Assembly: GCF_029892065.1 (NCBI RefSeq)
Contig: NZ_CP120373.1
Coordinates: forward strand, 248,001 to 312,000
DNA length: 64,000 nt
Source of the DNA: Sinorhizobium garamanticum
GTDB lineage: Bacteria > Pseudomonadota > Alphaproteobacteria > Rhizobiales > Rhizobiaceae
Reading direction: 5' to 3'
A program made the translations under genes and the position numbers. This document shows, piece after piece, positions 1-9,400 of this stretch; position 1 is the first letter of the stretch, and every line of letters begins with the position of its first letter. The notes under the pieces are model-generated. The model had not been told where the DNA came from, ran no database searches, and worked only from the letters and a program-made list of their open reading frames with translations.

Positions 1-1
1 A

Positions 2-64
2 GCGCCGGAAGCAGTTTTCTCCTATGGCCCTTTGGCCTATTGTCGCATCGCGCCCGCGCAGTGA
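2..64 (+). CDS. 3' end of an upstream gene (partial, unrecognised)
   Basis: Frame 2 is open from the window edge to a TGA at 62-64 and encodes about 20 residues ending in YCRIAPAQ. The composition (Ala, Pro, Tyr, Phe) looks like a genuine C-terminus, more so than the other two frames. The family cannot be named from so short a piece. The hydrolase gene that follows is on the same strand about 70 nt downstream, so the two may be co-transcribed. Confidence 0.3.
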   Translation, partial: APEAVFSYGPLAYCRIAPAQ

Positions 65-133
65 GGTGAGGGCGGGCGCAGAGCCAATGACCATCATCGA
101 GATCGAGTAGACGTGAAAGCCAGGAAGAGACGC

Positions 134-1057
134 ATGCAGGGACTGGATTTCGACCTCGACTTCAAACCAGCCTACGGCGAGGCGGTGCCTGTTGCCGACG
201 GCGTACAGCGCATTACGGTCAACAATCCCGGTCCTTTCACCTTCCATGGAACCAACACCTATATCGTCGGTAAACGCTCGGTCGCCGTGATTGATCCGGG
301 GCCTGACGACGACGCACATTTCCGTGCCCTGATGGCTGCTCTCGATGGCCGCGAGGTGACGCACATCGCCGTCAGCCATACGCACCGCGACCATTCCCCC
401 CTCGCCCGGCGGCTAAAGGCCGCGACCGGCGCCGCGATCGTTGCCGAAGGCCCTCACCGCGCGGCCCGCCCCCTGCATGCGGGCGAGACCAACCCCTTCG
501 CCGAAAGCTCGGATATGGATTTCATGCCCGACATCGCGCTTTCCGAAGGTGGGCGGGTGAAGGGCGACGGCTGGAGCCTGACGGCCGTGATGACACCTGG
601 CCACACTGCAAATCACGCCGCCTTCGCGCTCGACGGCACCGGCATCCTCTTTTCCGCCGACCATGTCATGGCCTGGGCGACGAGCATCGTCGCGCCACCA
701 GACGGCGCCATGGCCGACTATATGGCCTCGCTTGAAAAGCTGTTGCAGCGGGACGATCGGCTCTATCTGCCCGGCCATGGCGGTCCGGTCACCGACCCCG
801 CGTCGTTCGTCCGCGCGCTTCGGGCACACCGCAAGATGCGCGAGCGTTCTGTGCTTGAACGCATCCGCGCCGGTGACCGGAAGATCCCGGACATGGTGAA
901 GGTGATCTACGCTTCGACCGACCCGCGGCTCCATGGGGCCGCCGCACTTTCAGTCCTAGCGCATCTCGAAGATCTCGTGGAACAGGGCCGCGTCGAAACC
1001 GGCGGTCCGCCGTCGCTCCTGGGTGACTATCGGCTGGTGCCGGGCGGCGGCGGATGA
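134..1057 (+). CDS. Metallo-beta-lactamase-fold hydrolase (glyoxalase II/LACTB2-like)
   Basis: A 307-residue MBL-fold protein, probably a cytoplasmic zinc hydrolase of thioesters or related esters. The HxHxDH metal motif is at about residues 82-87 (SHTHRDHSP). Further ligands are visible as TPGHTANH near 157, SADH near 177 and LPGHGGP near 214. A C-terminal helical region (about 225-300) resembles the winged-helix tail of LACTB2-type members. I chose ATG 134 because AGGAAGAG lies 5 nt upstream; an in-frame GTG at 113 has no ribosome-binding site. It converges on the DUF1499 gene, with a RIME-like repeat between their stop codons. The substrate is unknown. Confidence 0.88.
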   Translation: MQGLDFDLDFKPAYGEAVPVADGVQRITVNNPGPFTFHGTNTYIVGKRSVAVIDPGPDDDAHFRALMAALDGREVTHIAVSHTHRDHSPLARRLKAATGAAIVAEGPHRAARPLHAGETNPFAESSDMDFMPDIALSEGGRVKGDGWSLTAVMTPGHTANHAAFALDGTGILFSADHVMAWATSIVAPPDGAMADYMASLEKLLQRDDRLYLPGHGGPVTDPASFVRALRAHRKMRERSVLERIRAGDRKIPDMVKVIYASTDPRLHGAAALSVLAHLEDLVEQGRVETGGPPSLLGDYRLVPGGGG

Positions 1058-1063
1058 TGACCA

Positions 1064-1163
1064 CTGCATGTTTCCTTAAATCGTACCCGATTTAAGGAAA
1101 CATGCAGCAATTCAAAGTGCTACAGCGTCCTTTGCGCGTCGAATAAGACGCGCGGCGCTGTAG
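1064..1163. repeat. RIME-type two-palindrome intergenic repeat, copy A
   Basis: About 100 bp made of two inverted repeats. The first is CTGCATGTTTCCTTAAATCG paired with CGATTTAAGGAAACATGCAG. The second is CTACAGCG...GCGCGTC paired with GACGCGCGGCGCTGTAG. Near-identical copies occur at 3138-3241, 45176-45281 and 58187-58289. The arrangement matches the Rhizobium-specific intergenic mosaic elements. This copy sits between two convergent genes and its stems could act as a bidirectional terminator or 3'-end stabiliser, which is inference. Confidence 0.85.
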
Positions 1164-1175
1164 CCGGCCGCGCGG

Positions 1176-2081
1176 TCAATCGCCGGCAATGCCCAGAAGT
1201 TCGGCGTCAAGCGCCCTCAGGAACTCTTCGGCAAAGGCGGCGCCCATGCCGAGATCATGGGCGCCATGACGGGAGGCGACGCGCAAATCGACGAAAGTCG
1301 TCTCCGCCTCCTCCCGGAGCCTGATCAGTACATCGAAGCGGAAGCCGACGATCAGGGTACGCCATTCGCCCTGCAGCACGACGTCGGTGGCGCGCCGTCC
1401 CGGAAGCGCATCAAGATCCGGCACGGGACGCGCGGCCGGAACCGGAATGACGTCCGGCTCGCTGTTCGTATCCGCTCCAGCGCCGCGCTGAACGGCCAGA
1501 TCCCCAAGGTCTGCGCGGGCGTTGTCGACGCCGAGCTCCGCGGTGGTGGCGATACGCGTCTCCCCGACGACCTTGCGCACACCCTGGAACACGCGGTCGA
1601 GCGCACCGTCGTAGCGCCTGCCCGTCAAACCTGGATAGGCGGCGATTTGCGCCTCCCGATCCTGCGGCGTCACCGTCGGGTTGCGCGCGAGCCAGCTCTT
1701 TTCTGCCACGGGAGCCTTGATCCACGGCGGCGGCGTGACCGTGTCGGTGGTAACGTCGTAGATTTTTGGCCGCATCAGATATTGCACGGCACCGTAGCCA
1801 AGAAAGCCGAGCGGAGGGGCGGCATAGGCAAGCGCGGACAGCGACGCGATGCCGCCGACCGCCGCCACCTGCCACAGGCGGGCGAGCCCCGTTGCCGCGA
1901 GCAGCACGCCAGTCAGAGCAAGAACGCCCGACAGAGAGGCAAGCGCCAGAAAATGCGGCGTGGTCAATGGACCGAACCGGTGCGCCAGCAGCGACAGCGC
2001 GAAGATCGCAAATGCGATGCGGGCGAGCCCGCGCGCCCAGTGCGCGGCGTAGGAATAGGGACGCTCGTAGCGGACAATCAT
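1176..2081 (-). CDS. DUF1499 domain-containing membrane protein
   Basis: A 301-residue protein. The first 100 residues hold about three to four hydrophobic membrane segments (near 20-38, 45-65, 72-90 and 92-105). The rest is a soluble DUF1499 domain, recognisable from the segment beginning KIYDVTTDTVTPPPW and the WRTLIVGFRFDVLIRLREE strand region. The biochemical role of DUF1499 proteins is not established, although they are common in alphaproteobacteria. The start follows the hydrophobic N-terminus, MIVRYERPY. It is transcribed away from a possible small gene at 2091-2237. Confidence 0.8.
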   Translation of the reverse strand: MIVRYERPYSYAAHWARGLARIAFAIFALSLLAHRFGPLTTPHFLALASLSGVLALTGVLLAATGLARLWQVAAVGGIASLSALAYAAPPLGFLGYGAVQYLMRPKIYDVTTDTVTPPPWIKAPVAEKSWLARNPTVTPQDREAQIAAYPGLTGRRYDGALDRVFQGVRKVVGETRIATTAELGVDNARADLGDLAVQRGAGADTNSEPDVIPVPAARPVPDLDALPGRRATDVVLQGEWRTLIVGFRFDVLIRLREEAETTFVDLRVASRHGAHDLGMGAAFAEEFLRALDAELLGIAGD

Positions 2082-2090
2082 CTAACGGAA

Positions 2091-2237
2091 TCAAATCCCC
2101 GAAGCGGAACAGACCATGGCCTTCTTAGACCATGGCGTCAGGCGTGGGAACAGCCAAAGCTCGTCCATCTCCCGACGAAACGGCGCTTGCGGTGGTGCCG
2201 CAAATTCGCCATTCTCGTTAAACAGGTATTTCGACAT
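2091..2237 (-). CDS. Possible 48-aa small protein, hypothetical
   Basis: The reading frame from an ATG at 2235-2237 encodes MSKYLFNENGEF..., with an aromatic and charged centre (MDELWLFPRL) and no membrane segment. The start is preceded only by a weak GGGAAT. It stops 9 nt before the DUF1499 start and would be its operon partner. Composition is plausible for a protein, but no family is recognised. Cross-species conservation of the reading frame would decide whether it is real. Confidence 0.35.
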   Translation of the reverse strand: MSKYLFNENGEFAAPPQAPFRREMDELWLFPRLTPWSKKAMVCSASGI

Positions 2238-2341
2238 TAAGGATTCCCGCCAAACGTTCTGTGGCGGGAAGGAGTTCAACCGGAGGCATCTGCCGGCGTC
2301 GATAGTGGAAACAACGCGCGGCAATCAACGGAGAGGACATC

Positions 2342-2728
2342 ATGGTCGCACCGGAAACAAGCGTGACGAAGGCTGCCCCCACCCTCCTGCCTCAACCCGG
2401 CGACGCTGCCATACCGATGGCACTGCTCGAACTCGAACTTTCTCTTGATGGATTTTCCGGAAGCAAGGATGAATTTGCCGCCTTTGTGCGCACTGTCGCT
2501 GCCGATATCGGCGGGGAGCTGCTTTTCACCCTGCCGGCGTCCGGTCTCATCGAGGATTGCCTCACGATCGCCGCCATTCGTTACAGCGATGCCGGAAAAG
2601 CGCCGACAATCCTGTTCGTCTGCCTGGGCGGAGACGGGACTGCGATCCGGGTCGAGCAGCCAGGCGAGCGAACCGCGGATCTGAAAAGCTTTGCCGAGGC
2701 CTTTGTCGGCGTGCTCGAGCGGATCTGA
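2342..2728 (+). CDS. Conserved hypothetical protein, 128 aa
   Basis: No family is recognised. The product is acidic and soluble, with no signal peptide or membrane segment. Residues 25-50 form an amphipathic strand/helix region (MALLELELSLDGFSG) and residues 85-105 contain a hydrophobic beta strand, TILFVCLGGDGTAI. Start choice is well supported by GGAGAGGAC just upstream of ATG 2342. It stands alone, divergent from the DUF1499 side and followed by about 500 nt without a gene. Confidence 0.6.
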   Translation: MVAPETSVTKAAPTLLPQPGDAAIPMALLELELSLDGFSGSKDEFAAFVRTVAADIGGELLFTLPASGLIEDCLTIAAIRYSDAGKAPTILFVCLGGDGTAIRVEQPGERTADLKSFAEAFVGVLERI

Positions 2729-3030
2729 ACAACGGCCAAACGGCGGTTGACCGGTCGCCAGCGGCGGGCGCATGATATCGCGGCTTAGTTGAATCGCGCC
2801 TTGCGGACCTAGCGTTATGCGTCACCCGTGCATGCTTGTAACCTCTCCATGTAGAGAACGAAGCGCGTCGAACCTTTTCCCTCGCCCCGCCGTGGATATG
2901 ACGCCCCGCCTTTCGACCGACCTCTGTTCCCAACACCCCGGCACCGGCGGCCCTCACCGAGATCGGCGCTACGCAACGTCTGTTGTGCTCGTGTGATCCT
3001 CTGCGGAATGTCGCGTGCCACCGGTGCCGA
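2729..3030. other. Gene-free stretch upstream of the repeat cluster
   Basis: No convincing reading frame on either strand; the frames that cross it have no ribosome-binding site and no recognisable protein. Short inverted repeats such as CTCT...AGAG near 2845-2860 are visible. It could hold a promoter or small RNA, but nothing in the sequence proves it. Confidence 0.4.
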
Positions 3031-3135
3031 TTAGAGCGGGATGAGGAAAAGTGTCGTGCGGTTTTCCCGCTCTAACCCATTAGAATCGATCACGTTTATG
3101 ATTTTGGGTCGACTCAACCCAAAATCATCGTGATC
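3031..3135. repeat. Rhizobial mosaic repeat, two adjacent palindromes
   Basis: Module one, 3031-3075, begins TTAGAGCGGGATGAGG and closes with the complementary TTCCCGCTCTAA. Module two, 3088-3135, pairs GATCACG...ATGATTTTGGGT with ACCCAAAATCATCGTGATC. A copy of module two is at 22397-22441 and a decayed copy of module one is at 49464-49504. The whole unit directly abuts RIME copy B, giving a compound repeat of about 210 bp. Confidence 0.75.
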
Positions 3136-3137
3136 CA

Positions 3138-3241
3138 CTGCATGTTTCCTTAAATCGTAGCCGATTTAAGGATAAAAACATGCAGCAATTCCAAGTGTTA
3201 CAGCGGCCTTTGCGCGTCTGATAAGACGCGCGGCGCTGTAG
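3138..3241. repeat. RIME-type two-palindrome intergenic repeat, copy B
   Basis: Same structure as the element at 1064, with palindrome loops GTAGC and TGATAA. Its right end (GGCGCTGTAG) runs into the AGGAGG ribosome-binding site of the lipoprotein gene that follows, so the repeat forms the immediate 5' leader of that gene. Confidence 0.85.
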
Positions 3242-3245
3242 GAGG
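3240..3245 (+). promoter_or_regulatory. Ribosome-binding site overlapping the RIME end
   Basis: AGGAGG, whose first bases are the last bases of RIME copy B. It is 5 nt before ATG 3251 but only 2 nt before ATG 3248, so the second ATG is the likelier start. The strong upstream stem (3205-3241) could influence ribosome access. Confidence 0.6.
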
Positions 3246-3250
3246 CAATG

Positions 3251-3520
3251 ATGAAACCCTTGAGACTGCTGACCCTCGCCACGGCTGGGCTGCTGCTCGC
3301 CGCGTGCCAGACACCGGAGGAACGGCGGGCTGCCGACAGCAACACCTGTGCCTCCTACGGTTTTCGCCGCGGTACCGATGCCTTCGCGACCTGCCTTCAA
3401 CGCATCGAACTCGACCGCCGCGCCGAGGCGCGCAGCCTGCGCTACAGCAATGACCTGATGCTGTGGGGCTGGAGCCGCCCGATCGTCGTCGAGCGGCCGG
3501 TTGTCGTCAGGCCGAAATGA
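3251..3520 (+). CDS. Small putative outer-membrane or periplasmic lipoprotein
   Basis: An 89-residue protein with a lipoprotein signal peptide: MKPLRLLTLATAG, hydrophobic core, then lipobox LLAAC at about residues 14-18. The mature part contains the conserved-looking segment TCASYGFRRGTDAFATCLQRIELDRRAE, reminiscent of small alphaproteobacterial lipoproteins with two spaced cysteines, and ends in a Val/Arg/Pro-rich tail. Function unknown. The gene is isolated between repeats and is convergent with ppdK. Start chosen from ribosome-binding-site spacing. Confidence 0.75.
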   Translation: MKPLRLLTLATAGLLLAACQTPEERRAADSNTCASYGFRRGTDAFATCLQRIELDRRAEARSLRYSNDLMLWGWSRPIVVERPVVVRPK

Positions 3521-3530
3521 TGGCCGAAAA

Positions 3531-3570
3531 GGCGTTCTCTTGCGCGTCTGCAAGACGCACGGCGCTGTAA
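3531..3570. repeat. Partial RIME (second palindrome only)
   Basis: GCGCGTCTGCAAGACGC followed by ACGGCGCTGTA reproduces the second stem of the RIME element without the first. It lies 10 nt after the lipoprotein stop and may serve as that gene's 3' stem-loop. A separate inverted repeat, GTGTCCTT/AAGGACAC, lies at 3579-3604 beside the ppdK stop. Confidence 0.6.
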
Positions 3571-3622
3571 GGCGCCGCGTGTCCTTGCCCCGAGTTAAGG
3601 ACACCAGCAGGGGCGGCAGCGA

Positions 3623-6316
3623 TCAGCTCGCAGCCGCCGCGATCTGGGCTTTGCCGTTGCTATTGATCGCCGCTTGCGCCGCCGCCAGCCGGGCGATCGG
3701 CACGCGGAAGGGCGAGCAGGAGACATAGTCGAGACCCGCCTCCTCGCAGAAGCGGATGGACGCGGGATCGCCGCCATGCTCGCCGCATATCCCGAGCTTC
3801 AAGCCGTTCTTGGTCCGTCGGCCGCGCTCAGCCGCAATCTGGATCAGCTCGCCGACACCCTCGAAATCGAGAGAGACGAACGGATCCTGCTCGATGATGC
3901 CCTTCTGCTGGTAGGTGGCGAGAAACAGGGCGGCGTCATCGCGCGAGATGCCGAAGGTGGTCTGCGTCAAGTCGTTGGTGCCGAAGGAGAAGAAATCAGC
4001 CGATTCGGCGATCGTGTCCGCCCGGAGCGCCGCGCGCGGCAGCTCTATCATCGTGCCGATAAGGTAGTCGATGTTGACGCCCGCCTCGCCGATGACGTCC
4101 TTTGCGACCGCCTCGATACGCTCCTTGACGTAGTCAAGCTCGGCGCGAAGCCCGACGAGCGGCACCATGATCTCCGGGACCACGGCAGCGCCGGTCTTGC
4201 GCGCGGCCTCGACCGCGGCCTCGAAAATGGCACGAGCCTGCATTTCGGCAATTTCCGGATGGGAAATCGCCAAACGGCATCCGCGATGCCCCAGCATCGG
4301 GTTGAACTCGTGCAAAGCATCAACCCGTTGGCGCAGTTCCGAAGGATCGATCGACAGGACTCCGGCGACGTCGGCGATCTCGTCGTCCGTCTTCGGCAGA
4401 AACTCGTGGAGCGGCGGATCGAGAAGGCGGATCGTGACCGGCAGGCCATGCATGATCGAGAAGAGCTCGATGAAATCCGAGCGCTGCATCGGCAGAAGTT
4501 TTGCAAGCGCCGTACGCCGGCCTGCCTCGTCTTCAGCGAGAATCATTTCGCGCATCACATTGATGCGGTCGTCCTCGAAGAACATATGCTCGGTGCGGCA
4601 GAGGCCGATGCCTTCGGCGCCGAAGGACCGGGCAGCACGCGCATCCGCCGGCGTTTCGGCGTTGGTGCGAACGGTCATCCGGCGGCTCTGATCGGCCCAT
4701 TCCATGATCCGGCCGAAATCGCCCGAAAGCTCAGGCTGAAGCATCGGGATTTCGCCTTTCAGCACCTGGCCGGATGACCCGTCGATCGTAATGACGTCGC
4801 CCTTCTTCAAGGTGACGCTTGCGGCAATCAACAGCTCGTTGCGCGGGTCAACGCGGATATTGCCCGCCCCGGAAACGCAAGGCGTCCCCATGCCGCGGGC
4901 AACGACGGCCGCATGGCTCGTCATGCCTCCGCGTGTCGTCAGAATACCCTGCGCCGCATGCATGCCGTGGATATCCTCGGGGCTTGTCTCGACGCGGACC
5001 AGAATGACCTTGCGCCCCTCCTTGACGGCGTGGACGGCCTCTTCGGAGGAGAAGACGATCTCGCCGGTTGCCGCGCCCGGCGAGGCCGGCAGGCCGGAAC
5101 CGATGATGTCTCGCCGCGCATGGGGGTCGATCGTTGGATGCAGGAGCTGGTCGAGCGACGCCGGATCGATCCGCGCCACCGCCTCTTGCTTGGAAATGAG
5201 CCCCTGTTCGGCCATATCGACCGCAATCCTCAGGGCCGCCTTGGCGGTGCGCTTGCCGGACCGGGTCTGCAGCATCCACAGCTTGCCGCGTTCGATCGTG
5301 AATTCCAGGTCCTGCATATCGCGGTAATGCCGTTCAAGCTTGCTGCAGATCGCCTCGAATTCGGCGAAGGCCTCGGGCATCAGCTTTTCCAGGGACGGCT
5401 TGTCGGAGCCCGACGCAATGCGTGCAGCCTCGGTGATGTTCTGCGGCGTGCGAATGCCGGCGACGACGTCCTCGCCCTGGGCATTCACCAGAAACTCGCC
5501 ATAGAGTTCGCTTTCGCCGGTCGATGGATTGCGGGTGAAGGCGACGCCTGTCGCCGACGAATTTCCGAGGTTGCCGAAGACCATCGCCTGAACATTGACC
5601 GCAGTACCCCAGCCGGCCGGAATTCCGTGAAGATGCCGGTAGGTTATCGCGCGCGGGTTCATCCAGCTCGAAAAGACGGCGCCGATCGCGCCCCACAGCT
5701 GAACCTCGGGGTCCTGCGGAAAGGGCTTGCCAAGCACCTCTTCGATCGCCTCCTTGTAGCGCGAAATGACGTGCTGCCACTCGACCGCCGAAAGTTCCGT
5801 ATCCTGCTCGTGGCCAAGCCGCCCTTTCTCGTCCTCCAGGATTTCCTCGAAGACCTCGTGGTCGACGCCCATGACGACGTCGCCATACATCTGGATGAAG
5901 CGCCGGTAGCTGTCCCATGCGAAGCGCGCATCGCCGGCATCGTGCCCGAGCGCATGCACGGACTGGTCGTTGAGGCCAAGGTTCAAGACCGTATCCATCA
6001 TGCCGGGCATCGACGCACGCGCGCCGGAACGGACGGACAATAGAAGCGGACGGGTCGTGTCACCGAAGGTGCGGCCGGTAATCTCTTCCATCCGGGTAAT
6101 GCCGTGCCGCACCTGCTCGCGCAGGCCGTCGGGCATGGCTCTATCATTTTCGAAGTAGCTGTTGCAGGCATCCGTGACGATTGTCAGTCCCGGCGGCACC
6201 GGCAGGCCGAGACTGCACATCTCCGCGAGGTTTGCTCCCTTGCCGCCAAGCTTGTTGCGATCCCCCGCGCGCCCTTCGGCCTCGCCTCCGCCGAAGGTAT
6301 ATACCCATTTCGTCAT
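3623..6316 (-). CDS. ppdK: Pyruvate, phosphate dikinase
   Basis: An 897-residue cytosolic enzyme interconverting pyruvate + ATP + Pi and PEP + AMP + PPi; full family length. An N-terminal nucleotide-binding domain opens with the GGKGANLAEM loop (about residues 24-33). The phosphohistidine domain carries TRGGMTSHAAVVARGMGTPC with the catalytic His at about 468. The C-terminal TIM barrel carries SFGTNDLTQTT and GICGEHGGDP with the catalytic Cys. It provides a gluconeogenic or anaplerotic route alongside malic enzyme and PEP carboxykinase in rhizobia. The neighbouring smc gene is upstream on the same strand with 182 nt between. No PPDK regulatory protein gene is adjacent. Confidence 0.96.
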   Translation of the reverse strand: MTKWVYTFGGGEAEGRAGDRNKLGGKGANLAEMCSLGLPVPPGLTIVTDACNSYFENDRAMPDGLREQVRHGITRMEEITGRTFGDTTRPLLLSVRSGARASMPGMMDTVLNLGLNDQSVHALGHDAGDARFAWDSYRRFIQMYGDVVMGVDHEVFEEILEDEKGRLGHEQDTELSAVEWQHVISRYKEAIEEVLGKPFPQDPEVQLWGAIGAVFSSWMNPRAITYRHLHGIPAGWGTAVNVQAMVFGNLGNSSATGVAFTRNPSTGESELYGEFLVNAQGEDVVAGIRTPQNITEAARIASGSDKPSLEKLMPEAFAEFEAICSKLERHYRDMQDLEFTIERGKLWMLQTRSGKRTAKAALRIAVDMAEQGLISKQEAVARIDPASLDQLLHPTIDPHARRDIIGSGLPASPGAATGEIVFSSEEAVHAVKEGRKVILVRVETSPEDIHGMHAAQGILTTRGGMTSHAAVVARGMGTPCVSGAGNIRVDPRNELLIAASVTLKKGDVITIDGSSGQVLKGEIPMLQPELSGDFGRIMEWADQSRRMTVRTNAETPADARAARSFGAEGIGLCRTEHMFFEDDRINVMREMILAEDEAGRRTALAKLLPMQRSDFIELFSIMHGLPVTIRLLDPPLHEFLPKTDDEIADVAGVLSIDPSELRQRVDALHEFNPMLGHRGCRLAISHPEIAEMQARAIFEAAVEAARKTGAAVVPEIMVPLVGLRAELDYVKERIEAVAKDVIGEAGVNIDYLIGTMIELPRAALRADTIAESADFFSFGTNDLTQTTFGISRDDAALFLATYQQKGIIEQDPFVSLDFEGVGELIQIAAERGRRTKNGLKLGICGEHGGDPASIRFCEEAGLDYVSCSPFRVPIARLAAAQAAINSNGKAQIAAAAS

Positions 6317-6498
6317 GCCTGCTCTCCACCCAGAAACAGCTTTGATGACGGTCTACAGTATATGTTTCGGAGTGAAAATGCACTCGACGAAGATTTTTGC
6401 TGCAGTGCACCAAAATTGAAACGCAAGCCGGCGACGGCCAACACGGCGGCGTCAATTCGGCCTATTCGAAGTCGCCTGCCGTGATCAGGGCGGGCAGG

Positions 6499-9400
6499 TC
6501 AGACCGCTTCCCGCAAGCGTTCGGCCGTCTGTAGGTCGACGGAAACGAGCTGCGAGACGCCCTGCTCGGCCATGGTAACGCCAAAGAGACGATTCATGCG
6601 CGCCATGGTGATCGGGTTATGGGTGATGATGATGAAGCGGGTCTCGGTCGAGGCCGCCATTTCGTCCATCAGGTTGCAATAGCGCTCGACATTGTGGTCG
6701 TCGAGCGGGGCATCAACTTCATCGAGCACGCAGATCGGTGCCGGATTGGTGAGGAAGACGGCAAAGATCAGCGCCATTGCCGTCAGCGCCTGCTCGCCGC
6801 CCGAAAGCAGCGTCATCGTCTGCGGCTTCTTGCCGGGCGGACGGGCGAGGATCTCGAGGCCGGCCTCGAGCGGATCGTCGCTCTCTATCAGTTGCAGTTC
6901 GGCCGTGCCGCCGCCGAAGAGATGTGTGAACAGCCGCTGGAACTGTCCGTTGACTACATCGAAAGCGGCAATCAGCCGCTCGCGCCCTTCGCGATTGAGG
7001 TTCTGGATGGCACTGCGGAGCTTGCGGATTGCCTCGATGACATCGTCGCGCTCCTTGAGGATCGCCGCCAGCCGCTCGGAGAGTTCCTTCTGCTCTTCCT
7101 CGGCGCGAAGATTGACGGCGCCGAGCCGTTCCCGCTCGATCTTCAGCCGTTCGAGTTCGCGCTCCACGCCGTGCATCCCGGGTAGCGCCTGATCGGCGGC
7201 AAGCCCGGTCAAGCGCATCACCTCGTGCGGCGCGCAGGCAAGGCCCTCGTGAATGCGCGCCTCGATCTCGACGCGACGCTCGCGGGCCGAGACCAGGCGC
7301 TCCTCCGCGCGACCGCGCTTTTCGCGGGCCTCGGCAAGATCCGAAAGCGCAGCAGCGGCCGCTCGATCCGCCTCACGCTGGCGGCCTTCCGCTTCGGCGA
7401 GAACATCGGCCGCTTCGCGGCGCGAAGCCTCCGCCTTGTGCAGTTCGTTCATCAACGCGCGGCGCTTGTCCTCGAACTCGTCGGGTGCATCGACCAATTC
7501 CTCGACTTCGTCCCGCGCCTCCGCCTCGCGCTCGCGCAGTGTGTCGATGTGTTGCTCGGCGCTCGCTGCCCTCGCCCGCCACGTCTCGCGCTCCGCGGTG
7601 ATTGCCGAAAGCCGGCGCTGGCGCATCTCGTTCTCGCGGGCGAGACCGTCATGGGCAGCACGTGCCTCCGCGACCGCGGCGCGATCGGCGGCGACCGCCG
7701 CCGACTGGTTACGCAGATTGAGCTCGAGCTCGGAAAGATCGGGGGCTGTGGCGAGCGCGTCGTTGGCCGCCTCGATCTGTTCCGCCGCCTCCTCGACCTG
7801 TCCCTGCAGCTGAAGCTTCGTTTCGGCAAGAACGGCGCGGCGGCGGGCGAGATCGCCCGAGGCACGTTCGGCTGTGGCCAGCGCTTCCCGCGCCTCGGCG
7901 AGTTGACGGCCGATCATGCGCTGGGAATCGCGCGCAAGCCGCAGCCGTTCATCCTCGGCTCGGATGCGTGCGCTGGCCGCGGTGAGATCGGCTTCGGCCC
8001 GCCGCAACGCTTCGGTCGCATCCTCGGTTTCACTCTCGAGCTCGACAAGCCGGTTCTTCTGCGCGAGCCGCAAGGCTGCGGCGCTTGGCGCCTCTGATCC
8101 CGTTACATGGCCGTCCCAGCGCCAAACCGCGCCTTCCCTCGTCACCAGGCGCTGGCCGGTCTTCAACAGCGGCAGCAGGCGCTCCGCCTCCGCCTCGCTT
8201 TCGACGATCCCGATCTGGCCAAGCGCCCGTTTGAGCGCGTCCGGTGCGCGCACATAGCCGTCGAGCGGCACAGCACCCGCCGGCAAAGATGGATCGGCAG
8301 AATGGTCGCCAGGCATTCGCCAATGCGCGGGTGCTGCCGGATCCAAAGGGGAATCGAGGTCGTCGCCAAGTGCCGCACCGAGGGCCGTCTCGAACCCGCG
8401 CTCGACCTTCATCTCCTCGACGATCGCCGGATAGGCGCCACCGCCGACCGCCTCCAGCATCCGGCGGATCGTGCGCGCCTCCGCTTCGATGCCATTCAAC
8501 GCTGCGCGTGCCTCATCGACCGGCGGGCGGGCAGCAGCCTCATCGGCACGGGCGTCGGCGAGCGCCTCCTCAATGGAGACGACAGCCGCTTCGGCTTCCT
8601 CCAGCGCAGCCTCAGCGACCTCCACCTGTCCCTGCTTTTCATGCGGATCGGGAAGTGCCGCCATCTGCCGGTCGAGGTCATCGAGATCGCGTGTCTGGTC
8701 GGAAAGCTGACGGACGAGGCGCGCCTGCCGTTCCGAGAGATCGCGAAGTGTTCTTTCGATCTGATTGCGACCCGCTTGCGCCTCGGCACGCTCGGCCGTC
8801 AGCCGCGCAAGCTCGGCTTCGCTGATCGCCAGTGCCTCGTTGGCAGCATTGAGCCGTTCACGCGCTTCGCCGGCACGGTCATCCGCCTCCGCCAGCACGT
8901 CCTGGAGTTCCGCTTCCTCCTCGTCGAGGCGTGCGAGAATGCCGGCATTGTCTGCAACCAGCCGCTCCTCGCGCGCAATATCCTCGGCGAGTTGCGCCAG
9001 GCGGCGCTGCAATTCATCGCGGCGCCTCAGGATCCGGCCGGCATCCTCTTCCAGCTGCGAGCGGGCGATCTGCAGGCGCTGCAGCGCCGCCGCGAGCTTC
9101 GCCTCGTTCTCGCGAAGCTCCGGTAGTTTGAGGCTGGCGATCGCCTGGGCTTTCGCTGCCTCCATCTGGGTCTGCGCCTTCTCGGCGACCAGTGCGGTGA
9201 TCTGGTTCAGCTGGCTTGTCGCCTCGGCCTCAGCCTCTTTGGCCTGCACCCAGCGGATATGGAAGAGGATCGCTTCATGCCGGCGAATATCGGCCGACAG
9301 CATCTTGAAGCGATTGGCCTGGCGGGACTGGCGCTTCAGGCTCTCGATCTGGCTTTCGAGCTGGGACGTCACGTCGTCTAGCCGCTCAAGATTGGTCTCG

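Noticed and set aside
1257..2240. 327-codon plus-strand frame opposite the DUF1499 gene
   Set aside because: Shadow of the DUF1499 gene with Arg-rich composition and no start signal.
3125..3604. 159-codon minus-strand frame over the lipoprotein gene
   Set aside because: Composed of RIME sequence plus antisense of the lipoprotein gene.
4913..6043. 376-codon plus-strand frame inside ppdK
   Set aside because: Antisense to the conserved PPDK coding region; no recognisable protein features.
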